Shown in pieces: positions 46,419-58,600 of a stretch of 64,000 nucleotides of DNA. The position numbers were made by a program, and so were the translations under genes. The stretch lies in contig CM035806.1 in the NCBI GenBank assembly GCA_020466095.1, positions 4,077,363-4,141,362 on the forward strand, written 5' to 3'. The notes below the pieces were generated by a model. It saw nothing but the letters and a program-made list of their open reading frames with translations, was not told the DNA's origin and did no database searches. Within the stretch, counting starts at the first letter, position 1. Every line of letters begins with the position of its first letter. The stretch comes from Chlorops oryzae. Taxonomy: Eukaryota; Arthropoda; Insecta; Diptera; Chloropidae.

Positions 46419-48757
46419 TATAACGAATTTCTTCCCTATAGTGAATCTTCTCAAGTGCTTTGTCGCTACATTTTTAGTGCCTTTCTTTCTTCTTATAATG
46501 AATTTTATTTTCTGGTTCCTTGAAATTTTTTTTAAAGAAACGTACTTACCAGTACCTGCTTTGGAAGAAGCTAATCAGCTGCATAATTCGTTGAAAATAC
46601 TTTCTTTTGAGTTGAAAAAGTATATCCTTTTGTCAAAATTTGCATCTTTTCAACTTTCACATAAAATAAAAAGACCCTTGTCCCCTACTAAAGTACGCTC
46701 ATGAATGAACCCATCCATGTCCATGTACGTTTTATGCTCAAATATATTATTTACTTCCTGGAATGCTTCATTGACGATCAACCAGATAGCAATAAAATAG
46801 ATATTGACTATAACCAGGGAGTGTATTCCTTCCCATGAGCAAGTGCGACTGAAAAACTCGATAGCGTAACATATCATGCGACTCTCGAGTGTACCCCTTG
46901 AATAAATTAAATTTAAAAAAAAAAAAAAACCATAATTGTAAGAAGATTTCAAGCTTATGTGCAAGCCACTTAATTACCAATATCTACTACAAGAGGTTCT
47001 CCGCCAAAGCTGGATAGATTACTCCGAAAGCAATTGAAAGTACCTACGAGTTCTTCAATTTCAAGAACACCCACTTAATTCGATTTTAAGTTTGCAGGAA
47101 GATATTCTATGAAAACAAATAAACAAAAAATTACTTATAAGAACTTGAGTCTGTTATAAATTCTTATTAATTGATATTTTTAGTTTTGCTTTTATTTAAA
47201 TAAATTCAAAAAAAAAAAAAAACATTTCGATATGCTTCACTAAGGAGTGTTATTAATCTCGCGAAGGACTTGCACACAGATGATTTATACGATAAAAGCC
47301 AAAAATATTCAGGGAATAACTTATGACCACTCAAATATGCAAAAAAAATTAATAATATAATGTATTATCTAAAAGAATCGATGGAAACAAAAAGAAATAT
47401 GGACAAATTAAAAGTTTCAAGTTCGTTTCCTGAATCTTTCGTTTTGCTCCATCAGCTTTCAGCTGAAGGCTCTCGTGCCTAAGTCTATGGATTATTTGAG
47501 CATGCTAGTCAAATGTTAACTGTTATCTGATGGTATTTCAATGTAATTTCTGTTTATTCCCATTGCATGTTGCATGACACAAAATATTGAAGTTGAAATT
47601 GCGACCGATTGCCCGTTGCGCGTTGCGCATTGCGTGTGCTGCGGCAATCATAGTAAGTAGATCGCGTTGTCAGTCATTTTCGGCGATTGTTAATAAATCT
47701 GTCCGAAACCGTTTAATTGATCTTTTTCTCAAAACGAAATTAAATAATGAGAGACTAAATTTGAAATGCTTAAACGTTACGTTTCAAGTTCATTTCCGAC
47801 ATTGATTAAAAGGCACAGAATACTCCTCTGCACGGTGGTAAATTTTATAAACTTTTGATATATGATTTCGTATGACTTTCAACGTTGTCTTAGCGTGTCG
47901 AATGTTTTTTTTTTTTTTTTTTTTTTTTTGAGAGAGACAATCATTCGATTCGACAATTTTGCAAATTTTTTGTTTTCTTCTACCTATGAATAGAGCTTAG
48001 AATGGAAGACTTTAAACAGAATTGAGGGATCGACACAAAATTCGCTCAAAGCCATCAAATTTTTATGACGTTTTCTAGGTACTTCGGCTTCCTTTTTTTG
48101 TGGTGAGAAATTGATGCGCATTTTTGGGACCCACAAAAAAAAAAAAAAAAAAAAATAAAAATTAATGATGCAATTTCAATGATCATATCATGTTAAAATA
48201 GCCACAATTCTTAATAGGATCAAGCAATCAGGTAGGTCCGTTTGAAATGTATGCGGTCAAAGGCACAAGAGCAAATCAGTCTGTAACAAAAATTGTTCGA
48301 TGGGCAGTCACGTTTGACTTCGTTCGATAAGATCGACAGCAAAATAATGAAATAACAGCAATAAAGCGTATTTAAATCAAATAATGAGAGAAGAGGTTGT
48401 CCATCATTTTTCAATTTTTTTTTTCTTCTATTTCTGTGTCTATTACTGTTGCTGCTGTTGCCGCTGATTGTACGCTTAAGCCGCAATGCTTGAAACGAAC
48501 TACTTCAACTACTCTTGACAATGACCTTGCAATGTGGTAAAGACAGTGATTTGGTCCGTTTTTTTGAGATTAAGCGAAAATGTTGAAAATTAAAACAAAA
48601 ACAAAAACAAAAATTTTCAAAAAAATCTAATTTGACCAAAGATTAATGTTATTAATAGTTTGTACACATATTTATTTCATAAGCAGCGATTAGAGTGAGC
48701 TACCGGTTGGGGTTTTGTTAGGCTTATTTATTATTTTTTGCTGCACATGTGACTTCC
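46419..48757. other. Unassigned intergenic DNA
   Basis: AT-rich with T run 47907-47930 and A runs near 46916, 47207 and 48134. Frames at 46369-46704 and 47587-47805 show no domain. Confidence 0.35.
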
Positions 48758-48761
48758 TTAA

Positions 48762-49504
48762 GGGGGTCTTCTCATTGAAAAACCGTTTTTTGGACCCTTT
48801 TTAAAAAAATTCTTATTTGAAAACGCAAAGAATAATTGAAAACTTTTTTTTATTTATTGTATTACAAAAGGTTCAAAGTAAATAAAAAAAATTTTTTTTG
48901 CCTCGATACGTGGGCTGTTCAAAAAGTAATGAGACTTCAAAGTTGGTGGTGAAAAAAAAAGGTGTCGTCACGGCGGCCACGATTCCGGGTCTCCGGAGCG
49001 TCCGAAATGGAAAAAAAAAACGGGGTTATAATCAGTATAGATGTAATTCTCGGGTGAACCTCAAGCTTAATTTTGTGATTTTTTTTGACAAAATGGCGGC
49101 CATTCAAAAAAAAATTTCAATTTCGGGCTTTTTTTTTGTAGTTTAGTGTAAAAAAAAAAAATAGTAAAAAATTTTTTAAAATTATGGTCGAGGTTCACCC
49201 GAGAATGGTGACAATTCTGCGTCGATTCCACTTTGTTTCATGAAAATCGGTTCAGTTGAACTGGAGATATCATGGCCGCCAGTTCGAAAAACGTGGTTTC
49301 GAGATAAACGCGTTTAAAGTTTGAAGCAACGCAAAAATTACTCGTTTTAGCGCAGATCTTGCTCGACAAAGAAGGCTATATCCTCTAAACTATTTCGAAT
49401 TTCAAAAAATCCTTTTAGGGGCATATTCACAACTACCCAAGCTATAAATAAATGCAAAAAAAAAAAAAAGTCGAAAAAAAAAGTTGCTCAATGAGAAGAC
49501 CCCC
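48762..49504. mobile_element. TTAA-flanked element with 17-bp inverted repeats
   Basis: GGGGGTCTTCTCATTGA at the left and its exact complement at the right, with TTAA immediately outside both (48758-48761 and 49505-49508). TTAA duplication is the hallmark of piggyBac-type transposons. It is 743 bp with no transposase. Inside lies a second inverted pair, ATTCTCGGGTGAACCTC (49050) and GAGGTTCACCCGAGAAT (49189). A word resembling a mariner end, GGGCTGTTCAAAAAGTAATG (48912), is also present. Confidence 0.7.
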
Positions 49505-49508
49505 TTAA

Positions 49509-51093
49509 GATTTTCTTTAGTTAAACGTTTTGATTAGACGTTAAGTCTTCTTGCGATATGAGGTTGATTTATGTTTTGCAGGGAAATGAAATTGATTTAT
49601 TTATTTTTTTTCCCTTGCGATAAAAGTTGAAAATATTGGAGGATCTTCAAGGATTGTGGAATTCATTTGTTTGGCTTGAGATATTCAGTTGCCCTTAGTT
49701 ATCGGTTTTATTCTTCTTATTTTTATTTTTATTTTTCATTTTTTTTATTAGCGATTATTAATCCCGTTTGAAACGGGGTAAGCTTTGTGGTCTTGAGAAT
49801 GTGGCGAAATTTTTCTTACAGCCGGACCTGTCTGTATCGCTTTAGAAAGGAAGACTGTTACCTACAGTTGAACGTCGACTCGGAACGGCAAAGCTATCGG
49901 TTTTATTGTAGGGATTAAATGTCATTTTTTCCGAAGAAATTCTCATTGAATTATGGTCATTATGCCACTGCGCCACTGACCTTATCAAAGCAGACAATTA
50001 AGCGTAAAAAGACGACTTCACTGCGAGTGCAATTATGGAAGCAGCATTGACATTGGAAATGATGTACCAAAATTGTCAAAAAAAAAATCGTGTGAACTAT
50101 GTACAAAACTTGATTGCACTTGAACATTCAAGTGTTTTTCAATAAATTTTTTAATTATTATTATTACAATTTTTTTGTTTTTTTTTTTTTTTTTGTTTAG
50201 AACTGAAGTGTTGTCGTTGTGCATCAATTGAAGAGTGGCTTGTGATCTAAAAATTCATTGATTCAATGCTTCAGCTTTTGCTGTGTTGTAATAAAATTAA
50301 ATAAAAGCGGCCGATAATAATATCAGCAAAACTTTTTAGTCACAGAAATTGTTTCTTTTTTTTTTGTATATCTCAAAAAAAAAAAAAAATTTCTGCCTCG
50401 AAAAGAAAAGTCATGATATCTCCTTTTGAAATTTTTCACATTTTTATCTTTGTCTGTTTTTCGATTAGGAGTCTTTTGTCGCGGGAACTCGAAGGTGCCG
50501 AAGTTGCCATGTGAATCCTCTCTCCCTCCTCTCCTAATCTAAACACCGACTTTCATTTGTCATACGCAAATATTTTTCCACCGTATTTTCCTTTCTCATA
50601 AAATTCTTCCTTCCAAATAATCGGAATCGTTTCGAAAAAATACTCATTTAACTATTTGAGGAATTGGGCTTTCAGCTATTTAATCCTATCATCTGTAGAT
50701 CGGTTGGGAAAGCCCCGATCATTCAACGAATTCCCCCCCAAAAAACAAAAATGAATCTTTTCAAATAAATTTCTTTAGAAAAAATTAATCCGGACTGGTC
50801 ATTTGAATATAGAGATCCAAGTTATTAAATACGATCGACATTTTTATTTTTTCTTCTCCTTCAGACCGTCTCAGTGAATCTATTTGGCATTTTTTATACT
50901 CAAATAAAAGCTGAAATGAAAAAGTCTTAATTGCATTTATTGCCATCGTAAAGTCTTAACGAAAACGAAATTGACTCTGTTCAAATGTTTGAAGTCAGTC
51001 TCTGAGATCTCTGAGATCAGCATTGATTGAATGGGATCTTCAAAAAGCAAAATTAGATAAACAAATAAATAATTAAAAAAAGATAATAAAAAG
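49509..51093. other. Unassigned AT-rich DNA
   Basis: No recognisable feature beyond homopolymers (50177-50194, 50375-50390). Confidence 0.35.
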
Positions 51094-51935
51094 AAGTAAG
51101 GGTGTTTTCAGTCAGGCGATCAATACCCGACACCGATAATTTTTTTGAATGTATTTTTTTTTTTTTTTTTTTAAAGTGGACTCCAAGACCACGAACATTG
51201 AGACAAAGTATTCGAGAGATCACCACCCTCTTGCGCGACCAATTTTTGAAGCTTTGAAAATTTCATCAGAGGCTCTTTCAAATTTCACTGCAGAACTACA
51301 AAAAACTCAGATTTTGTAGCGGTTTTTTTGACAGACTCTGAAACAATTTCTTATTTGCTTATAGTCAGTCGAATATCCTTGAGGACCTTACTGACTTGTA
51401 AAAGGTTCCACGGAGCATCACCTATCGTGTATCAATTTTGTCTCATCAGCGGGTATGGACCGAATCGGTTAACCTGGGTGTGGGGATACGGTACTATCCT
51501 TACCTCATAAATTACCAACAGCCATCGCGATACTCCCCGAAGGACGGTATCCAGAATACTTTTACGTATTTCTGGGGCTCCCAGTCCCCGGCTACCCTTC
51601 GTACCTTGCACCACAAAATACTACCAATTTATTGATGCCATATATAAATCTGTCTGTATTGGTTGACAGTTGGCTAGGGTCCGCGGGTTTGCCAAGCCCG
51701 TAAATCATAGAGATTCCCCTCGCGGTTAGACCTTAATACTAGAGGTACCCATAAAAATGTACCCACGATCAAAGTCCATTCTTGAACTTGGTCTTACTTG
51801 TGTATTCGGCAATATGAATGCCGGATTTCATAATGATAGCTCAACCTTTTGTTAATAAGAAAATTGTATATGGACAGACAAATGGACAGACAGACAGACA
51901 GACAGACATTCAAGCCGACATACAGAAAGACAGAT
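51094..51935 (+). mobile_element. mini-me-like repeat (copy 4), itself interrupted
   Basis: It starts AAGTAAGGGTGTTTTCAGTCA, carries the 'ctagaggtaccc' block and a (GACA)n run at 51880-51907. Comparison with copy 1 shows an insertion between about 51341 and 51730 that contains the GC-richer dispersed repeat. Confidence 0.6.
51440..51728. repeat. GC-richer dispersed repeat, copy 2
   Basis: GGTATGGACCGAATCGGTTA, CTCCCCGAAGGACGG, TTGGCTAGGGTCCGCGGGTT and GATTCCCCTCGCGG match 14870-15272 in order. It lies inside copy 4 of the mini-me-like element, so it inserted later. Confidence 0.6.
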
Positions 51936-52070
51936 GGACTTGGTAATGACATGAAAATAAAGAGGTTTTGAAACAAGCTTTTTTTTTTTTTGAAAGTAGA
52001 CATTGGGATACATTTTCCACTCCAACGGAATGAAGAAGCTATCATAAATGACTCATAATAATTTCCATAT

Positions 52071-52174
52071 ACAGTCGACTCTCGTTAATTTAACTCTCGT
52101 TAATTCGAATTCTCGATGGACTCTTAAAATATTACGAATTTTCGATTGTTTGAATTAACGAGAGTCGACTGTAT
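52071..52174. mobile_element. pogo-like MITE (ACAGTCGACTCTCGTTAATT ends)
   Basis: ACAGTCGACTCTCGTTAATT at the left and AATTAACGAGAGTCGACTGT at the right, flanked by TA on both sides. It is about 104 bp. A second right-type end, GAATTAACGAGAGTCGACTG, occurs at 52804-52823, after the hAT-like insertion, which suggests a tandem or composite copy. Confidence 0.65.
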
Positions 52175-52211
52175 AAAGAGGTTTTTTAGGGAACTCGTGA
52201 TCACTTTGGCT

Positions 52212-52765
52212 TAGAGTTGTAAAATATCGTTACTATTCGGTAAAAAGTAACGACTACTGTAGTCAGTAATCAAATAACGTCTCGTTACTGATGGAAATAT
52301 CTCGTTACTAGTACTTTTTTGAACACATGCCAGCTGATGATTTCCGGAGTAATTAAATACTAAAATAATGGGTCCGCAAAACAGTATGGTAGTCGAGTGA
52401 GTTGATATTTGATTACTAACTACTGAATGAAGAGTCAAAGAGCATGAGGGAGTTTTGATTACTTTATCAACCTTGAGTTCATATAGAACCATAACTGCAA
52501 CATCGGCCAAATTTTTGGCGCGAGTCACCATGTTTTGGTGAAAAAGTTCAACTGTGGTGAATCACGCCATAGCTCACACTATAGTTTGGTGAACCATGTA
52601 ATAGAAGTGTGATGTACCTATATGCTTGAGTTATTCAATGAATGAATGAACAATATTTACAAAAAATAGAACGAGTACTTAGTAACGAGTAATCAGTAAC
52701 GACTACTTCACCAAAAATAACGAATACACCCGAGTGGTGTAAATTTTGGGATTTTTACAGCTCTA
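52212..52765. mobile_element. hAT-like element with 8-bp TSD
   Basis: TAGAGTTGTAAAATATC and the inverted ATTTTTACAGCTCTA form the ends. Flanks CTTTGGCT (52204-52211) and CTTTGTCT (52766-52773) match at 7 of 8 bases. The sub-terminal GTAACGA/TCGTTAC words are repeated on both sides. It is 554 bp without an open frame. Confidence 0.65.
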
Positions 52766-52829
52766 CTTTGTCTTATAGAGAGGATCGAATTATCCCAGGT
52801 TTGAATTAACGAGAGTCGACTGTATATGT

Positions 52830-53802
52830 ATACACATATGGCCTACAATTAGGCGCATATTCGGGGAGACATTTCACTGCTTAGGAATGGCCCAAAGTAA
52901 AACAATAACTTGTTAATATTTGTGTGTTTTTTATTTCCCCTTTCCCTGACTTATACCAGCATCCGCTGCTGTCTTAATCCACCTCGCTCCCCTCATTTAA
53001 CTACATTGAACGATTGAAAGAACTTTTAAATATTTGAAGTAATTCCCAAGACGATCAAAGCAGAGAATGAAATAGAAATTTCAAAATTTAAATCACACGA
53101 AATATGATCGTTTCGATCGTTATTTCGAAACCCATTAAAAAATGTTGAACCGAAATCCCATTTCTTTGAATTAACACGTCTTAAAAGCGACAATAAAGCA
53201 AAAATCAAAGACGACTCTTGTATTAGGCTGAATTATTTCATTGTTTCACGATCGATTTATATTTTTATTTCATGTAAAAATTTTGATCGCAACATTTATC
53301 GCGTCCATCATTCCATGCAAATCTGTCAAAATCGCTTGCTAAAAGGCCATAAATATTATGTGATAAATTTTTGCATATATAAAAACGGAATCAACTTTTG
53401 CTTTTACTCACGCTCACAATGCTGCCATATCAGTCGAAATTATGTCCCCAAAACGCCTTTTTTATTTTCACTTTTTTTCAATTTTTTTCGACACAGTTTT
53501 TTTTGTTTAACTTTTTTCATTTTATTTGTAGTTTTTTTTTTTTTTTTGTGGGTTTTTTGTATTACGAATTCATTAGATTAGATAATGTTGGGCATTATTT
53601 TGGGGTCACAAAAAAATTTCCATGTCATTGTGTCACATAAAAATATCGTGATTCATAATCACATTGGTTTTTGAAATAATATGTAAAAGTATGCAACAAT
53701 GTGGATTAGGAGTCTTCAGAGTTATCATTCAGGTTGCCATTACTGTTAATTACTGCACACACACATAATCATTGCTACCACTACTGTTGCGATGGGAGAG
53801 TC
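52830..53802. other. Unassigned AT-rich DNA
   Basis: No feature recognised. Confidence 0.35.
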
Positions 53803-54166
53803 CCCAGCAGTTATTTGTAACCGATGGTAATGCAAAAAGTAATTCAAAAGGCGTACTGTTTATGCATTACAGAATCGATTATATTTAACACGGCGATGTC
53901 CTAGCGAATGTAATGCATGCCTATTTGCATTACCAGTTGTACGAAATGTAATCGAAAATACTTGATTTTGTAATGCATTACTATTTGCATTCTCAAGTAA
54001 TGCTATAGAAGTATGTAACGCTTTGCTTTGGGAATGAACATATTAGGCAACACATTACCTTTTCGATTACCTCTCCATGCAAATTTGTTCAATTTACTTT
54101 GCATTCCTATTTCATCGATGAAAAAATGCATTACTTTGGTAATGCACTTCCTAAATAACTGCTGGG
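53803..54166. mobile_element. 364-bp MITE, copy A (CCCAGCAGTTATTT ends)
   Basis: It has 14-bp inverted repeats CCCAGCAGTTATTT. The interior is dense in GTAATGCA/TGCATTAC words on both strands. Copy B, in inverted orientation and of the same length, lies in an intron of the CPAP1-like gene at 56040-56403 and is nearly identical, so the family moved recently. No matching direct repeats flank either copy. Confidence 0.8.
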
Positions 54167-54212
54167 ATCCTAGAATTGATTTATGTGTGAGAATCAAGTT
54201 GATAGTAATAAC

Positions 54213-54457
54213 AAGGGCTCGGATTTCTGTTGATTTTTATATATTTAAAGCATACTTTTTGGGGCAAAAATTTTTCTCAACAACATTTTGCGAATAAGTT
54301 TAGCGAAGTTGAACTTCGAACCGCTTTTCTAACTTCCAAAATTTTCATATTGAAGCTAAAAATCTATTTGAATCTTAGCTTTATGTGAGTTGAAAAAAAT
54401 TTGTTACTCCATAAAGTATGCTTTAAATTAATAAATGCCAACAAAATCCGAGCCCTG
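54213..54457. mobile_element. hAT-like MITE (AGGGCTCGGATTT ends), 245 bp
   Basis: The left end AAGGGCTCGGATTTCTGTTG and inverted right end CCAACAAAATCCGAGCCCTG extend inwards through TTTAAAGCATACTTT on both sides. Flanks GTAATAAC (54205-54212) and GTAATTAC (54458-54465) match at 7 of 8 bases. Confidence 0.7.
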
Positions 54458-54465
54458 GTAATTAC

Positions 54466-55601
54466 ACTTGCTTACAAATAATTTTTCATTAAATTCTCAG
54501 TAGATTTCAAGGGACTTTCCCGAGGGACTTTGGCCTTCTAAGCACGAAAGAATTATTTTAAGAATTCTTTATTGAAGCGATTTTTATAAATTAAGTTTTG
54601 AAAGAAGAAAATTTTTTAAGGGGATTGATGGCAGCTTTGTCGAGCAGAACTCGCCACTGCATTATCCGATTTGAACGAATTATCTCTCTAATTAAAGAAA
54701 ATCGACTCTTCGAAGATGTTTTCTCACATAGTTTCAAGATCGATCAAGAAGATAAGATTCTGTAGATCTTTAAAACTTATAAAATTGGGATTGGGGAAAA
54801 TTGATTAATTTTTTTTTTTTCGTCGGCATGTAAAAAATCGATCGAAAAGAGATAATTTTTTTCCCCGATTTTTTCATTTAAAGTTGGTTCCTTAACAAAC
54901 AAAATAAGATTTTAAAAATCAAAATCTATGGATAAATAGCAAAAGCAAATAATTTTATAAGTGAGTGAATAATGGGAATGAAAATTACAAACTTAAGCCT
55001 TAGCACACAAATACGTTGCATAACTTAAGGCTCAAATTTGGATGAAATTTTCAAAAATTTAGAAAAAATTCTAAATATTCCGGGGGAATTTTTCCGTGCG
55101 TATTTGAATGAATTCTTTCATTCCAAGCACACTGCGAAGGGAATATAAAGGTCAGTACATTCTTTTTTCTCTATTGACACTCAGAATTCCTTCCTTTTTC
55201 CGCGGATCGAAGTTTCTAGGAACGAAATTCCCGGGGAATATTCATTTGGAATAGGTCTGCTTATTAAAATAAAATAAATGTTTTTTTTTTTTTTGTTTTT
55301 ATTGGGCATGTGCTAGAATCCGAAAGCTGACGGAATCGGAATTAAAATCGACCAAAATTTCATACAGAATTTACAGATTTTGTTGGTTTTGATTTTGGGT
55401 CGGAACTGCTATCGGTTCTTAATTGCACAGAGCCCTATTTTGTACGCTGGTCTATGAAATATATTTATATAAAACTCTCAGTTGACTAAAATTCTGATTC
55501 CGTTAGTGTTCGGATTCAAGCATATACCTGTATATTTCCTGGTAATTCTAAGTTTTATTACGATTTTAAATTCAGTTGAAATCTTTTTTTTTTTTTTTCA
55601 G
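54466..55601. other. Upstream region of the CPAP1-like gene
   Basis: AT-rich. A TATATAAAA word (55466) and a TCAGTT word (55478) are too close together to be a TATA-initiator pair. The strong splice acceptor at 55600-55601 implies that transcription starts further upstream. No upstream exon could be identified. Confidence 0.35.
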
Positions 55602-55671
55602 ACAACATCTAAGCAAACCAAAAAATTAAATAAAATAACAAAACAAAAAATGGGGCAACATAGACTCGATG
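55602..55671 (+). other. First seen exon of the CPAP1-like gene with 5'UTR acceptor
   Basis: A 17-T tract followed by CAG (acceptor at 55600-55601) precedes ACAACATCTAAGC. The start codon ATGGGGC is at 55650 with A at -3. The donor is GATG|GTAAAT after 55671. A spliced non-coding leader exon upstream is therefore expected. Confidence 0.55.
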
Positions 55672-58600
55672 GTAAATTAAAAGAATACTGTTCGAATTTA
55701 GTTTTAACATAGATTTTTTTTTTCAGCTCTATTTTGTTTCCTGCTGTTGTTTTTGTTGAATCCAATCGAGGCGCAAGAAAATTTCGAAGATGCAGAAAAG
55801 CTCAGCGATCTTGTGAGGTAAATATTTCCTTAAACTCCGTGAATCTATATATGTATATGTACAATATATATGAATGTGTGCTTCTTAATTATGGTGTATA
55901 TAGCTCTGGACAGCATTTCGATCTTAGACACACGATACCAGGCATACCGGAAGTGGACTATCCAATCTACAGTAACGTTCCAGAGACGAGCTTCGTCTGC
56001 ACAGGACGCCATGAAGGTATGCACCTATCTTCTGCCCCTCCCAGCAGTTATTTAGGAAATGCATTACCAAAGTAATGCATTTTTTCATCGATGAAATAGG
56101 AATGCAAAGTAAATTGAACAAATTTGCATGGAGAGGTAATCGAAAAGGTAATGTGTTGCCTAATATGTTCACTCCCAAAGCAAAGCGTTACATACTTCTA
56201 TAGCATTACTTGAGAATGCAAATAGTAATGCATTACAAAATCAAGTATTTTCGATTACATTTCGTACAACTGGTAATGCAAATAGGCATGCATTACATTC
56301 GCTAGGACATCGCCGTGTTCAAAATAATCGATTCTGTAATGCATAAACAGTACGCCTTTTGATTTACTTTTTGCATTACCATCGGTTACAAATAACTGCT
56401 GGGGTCGCTCACTCTCTCACTGTGTGTGTGTGTGTGTGTTTGTGTGTTTGTGTGTATTATTCAATTGCATTCGAATTTTGTATGCAGGATACTATGCGGA
56501 CATCGAGAGCCGTTGCCAGGCCTTTCGCATTTGCACGCATACAGCACGGTCGGTCCATGGCTTCGGGTTCCTATGTCCGAATGGAACGCTATTCAATCAG
56601 AAATATTTCGTCTGCGATTGGTATCGCAATGTCAATTGTGATGACTCCGAACGTTTCTACGCAAAGAACGATATCAATCGTGTCGGCAGCAGTTTCGATA
56701 TGATGGAAACCGTACGCCAAATGATCGAATATCCAATGAAGACAATAACGAAGGCCCTGCAATCGAGTCCCGGTTCTGCTTCCGTTTCACTTCAAACAAC
56801 GCCACGGACGCGTACGATCAATAAGAGCACACTGCCGTCGAATGACACGACCGTAAAAGAATCGGAAGCCGTTCGATCGCGTGGTCGTCCGGCATCCGGC
56901 CGAAAGTCGGTGACACGCGATCAAGTCGAATCGGCACATAATCGTGGCAGTGCGAAATATGGTCGAGAAAAAGCCGCGACGTCCCGAATTAAAGAGGACA
57001 ACAATCCAAAGAATAATGAAAACGTTGGCTATGGCAAGAAAAATTCGAGACCAACAACAACAACAACACAACAACAATACAACCGCAACAAAACGAAGAT
57101 ACCTCCTCAAGTAGTAGTGTGACCATTGATGATGTCTACGTGAATAGTTTGGGCGAATTGTCGACAGATCCGGGTGTCGTCTTCGATCGGACCAATGCGC
57201 ATATTATTGCCGAGCCACGACGTCAACGCTATCAGAATCGTTTGAATTTCGCCCAGAAGGTCAATGCTGGATTAAACGATTTAATGGATATGCCAGCGAA
57301 CGAGACCATGGCACCGGATTATATAAAACTCTTACGCGATAATAGCAACGATACGCCCAATGTCGATTTGTCATCGAATATTAATGGCCTACTCGATGAG
57401 ATTGCCAACGATTTGGATACAAGTGTTTCGGGGTACCCGCTGCAAAGGCCAGTCAAGCGTAAGCATGCCATTCGTTTCTTAAGCCGGGGCTTCTCATCAC
57501 AAAACGATCCTTATAAGTATACAAGACCCAAACAGACTCCAAGCACTGTACGATTCACGGTAAGTTGGTGCAAAGAATCGGGTAACAAAAGACTTTCTTT
57601 TCTTGGGTGCCTAAGACTGTTAAGAATTCTGCCTGTGTTCAAGTTGTTAGTAAATCGTTATGGAGCAAAACTGTTCAACTCAGCAACGAAAAGTATGCAT
57701 AGCAATATTTCAAATTTATCCGCTTAATGTCTATTTATTTTGTGCAAGAATTTCCATTCAAGCATTTTTTGAGTAAGATTTTTAGGGGGATATTGTGGGT
57801 CCTTCTATAGCCTCATGAAAACTCACTCCATTGCTAAAGGATAAAAATTCTTTTACAACATTTTTTTTTAAATATTCAATTGCATACCTTTAGGTGTTCA
57901 CTTTAAATATTTTCGTCTGCCGTTTTAGAATGTGAAAAAAATGTTTTTGGGCATTTTTAGGGGGATATTGTGGGTCCTTCTATAGCCTCATGAAAGCTCC
58001 ATTGCTTAAGGATAAAAATTCTTTTACAACATTTTTTTTAAATATTCAATTGCATACCTTTAGGTGTTCACTTTAAATATTTTCGTCTGCCGTTTTAGAA
58101 TGTGAAAAAAATGTTTTTGGGCATTTTTAGGGGGATATTGTGGGTCCTTCTATAGCCTCATGAAAACTCACTCCATTGCTAAAGGATAAAAATTCTTTTA
58201 CAACATTTTTTTTTAAATATTCAATTGCATACCTTTAGGTGTTCACTTTAAATATTTTCGTCTGCCGTTTTAGAATGTGAAAAAAATGTTTTTGGGCATT
58301 TTTAGGGGGATATTGTGGTCCTTCTATAGCTCATGAAAACTCACTCCATTGCTAAAGGATAAAAATTCTTTTACAAAATTTTTTTTTAAATATTCAATTG
58401 CATACCTTTAGGTGTTCACTTTAAATATTTTCGTCTGTCGTTTTAGAATGTGAAAAAAAATGTTTTTGGCATTTTTAGGGGGATATTGTGGGTCCTTCTA
58501 TAGCCTCATGAAAACTCACTCCATTGCTAAAGGATAAAAATTCTTTTACAACATTTTTTTTTAAATATTCAATTGCATACCTTTAGGTGTTCACTTTAAA

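Noticed and set aside
48904..48940. Second mariner copy
   Set aside because: Only one end-like word (GGGCTGTTCAAAAAGTAATG) is present, without an inverted partner or transposase.
55466..55483. TATA box plus initiator for the CPAP1-like gene
   Set aside because: The words are only about 12 bp apart and a strong splice acceptor downstream argues for a distant leader exon.
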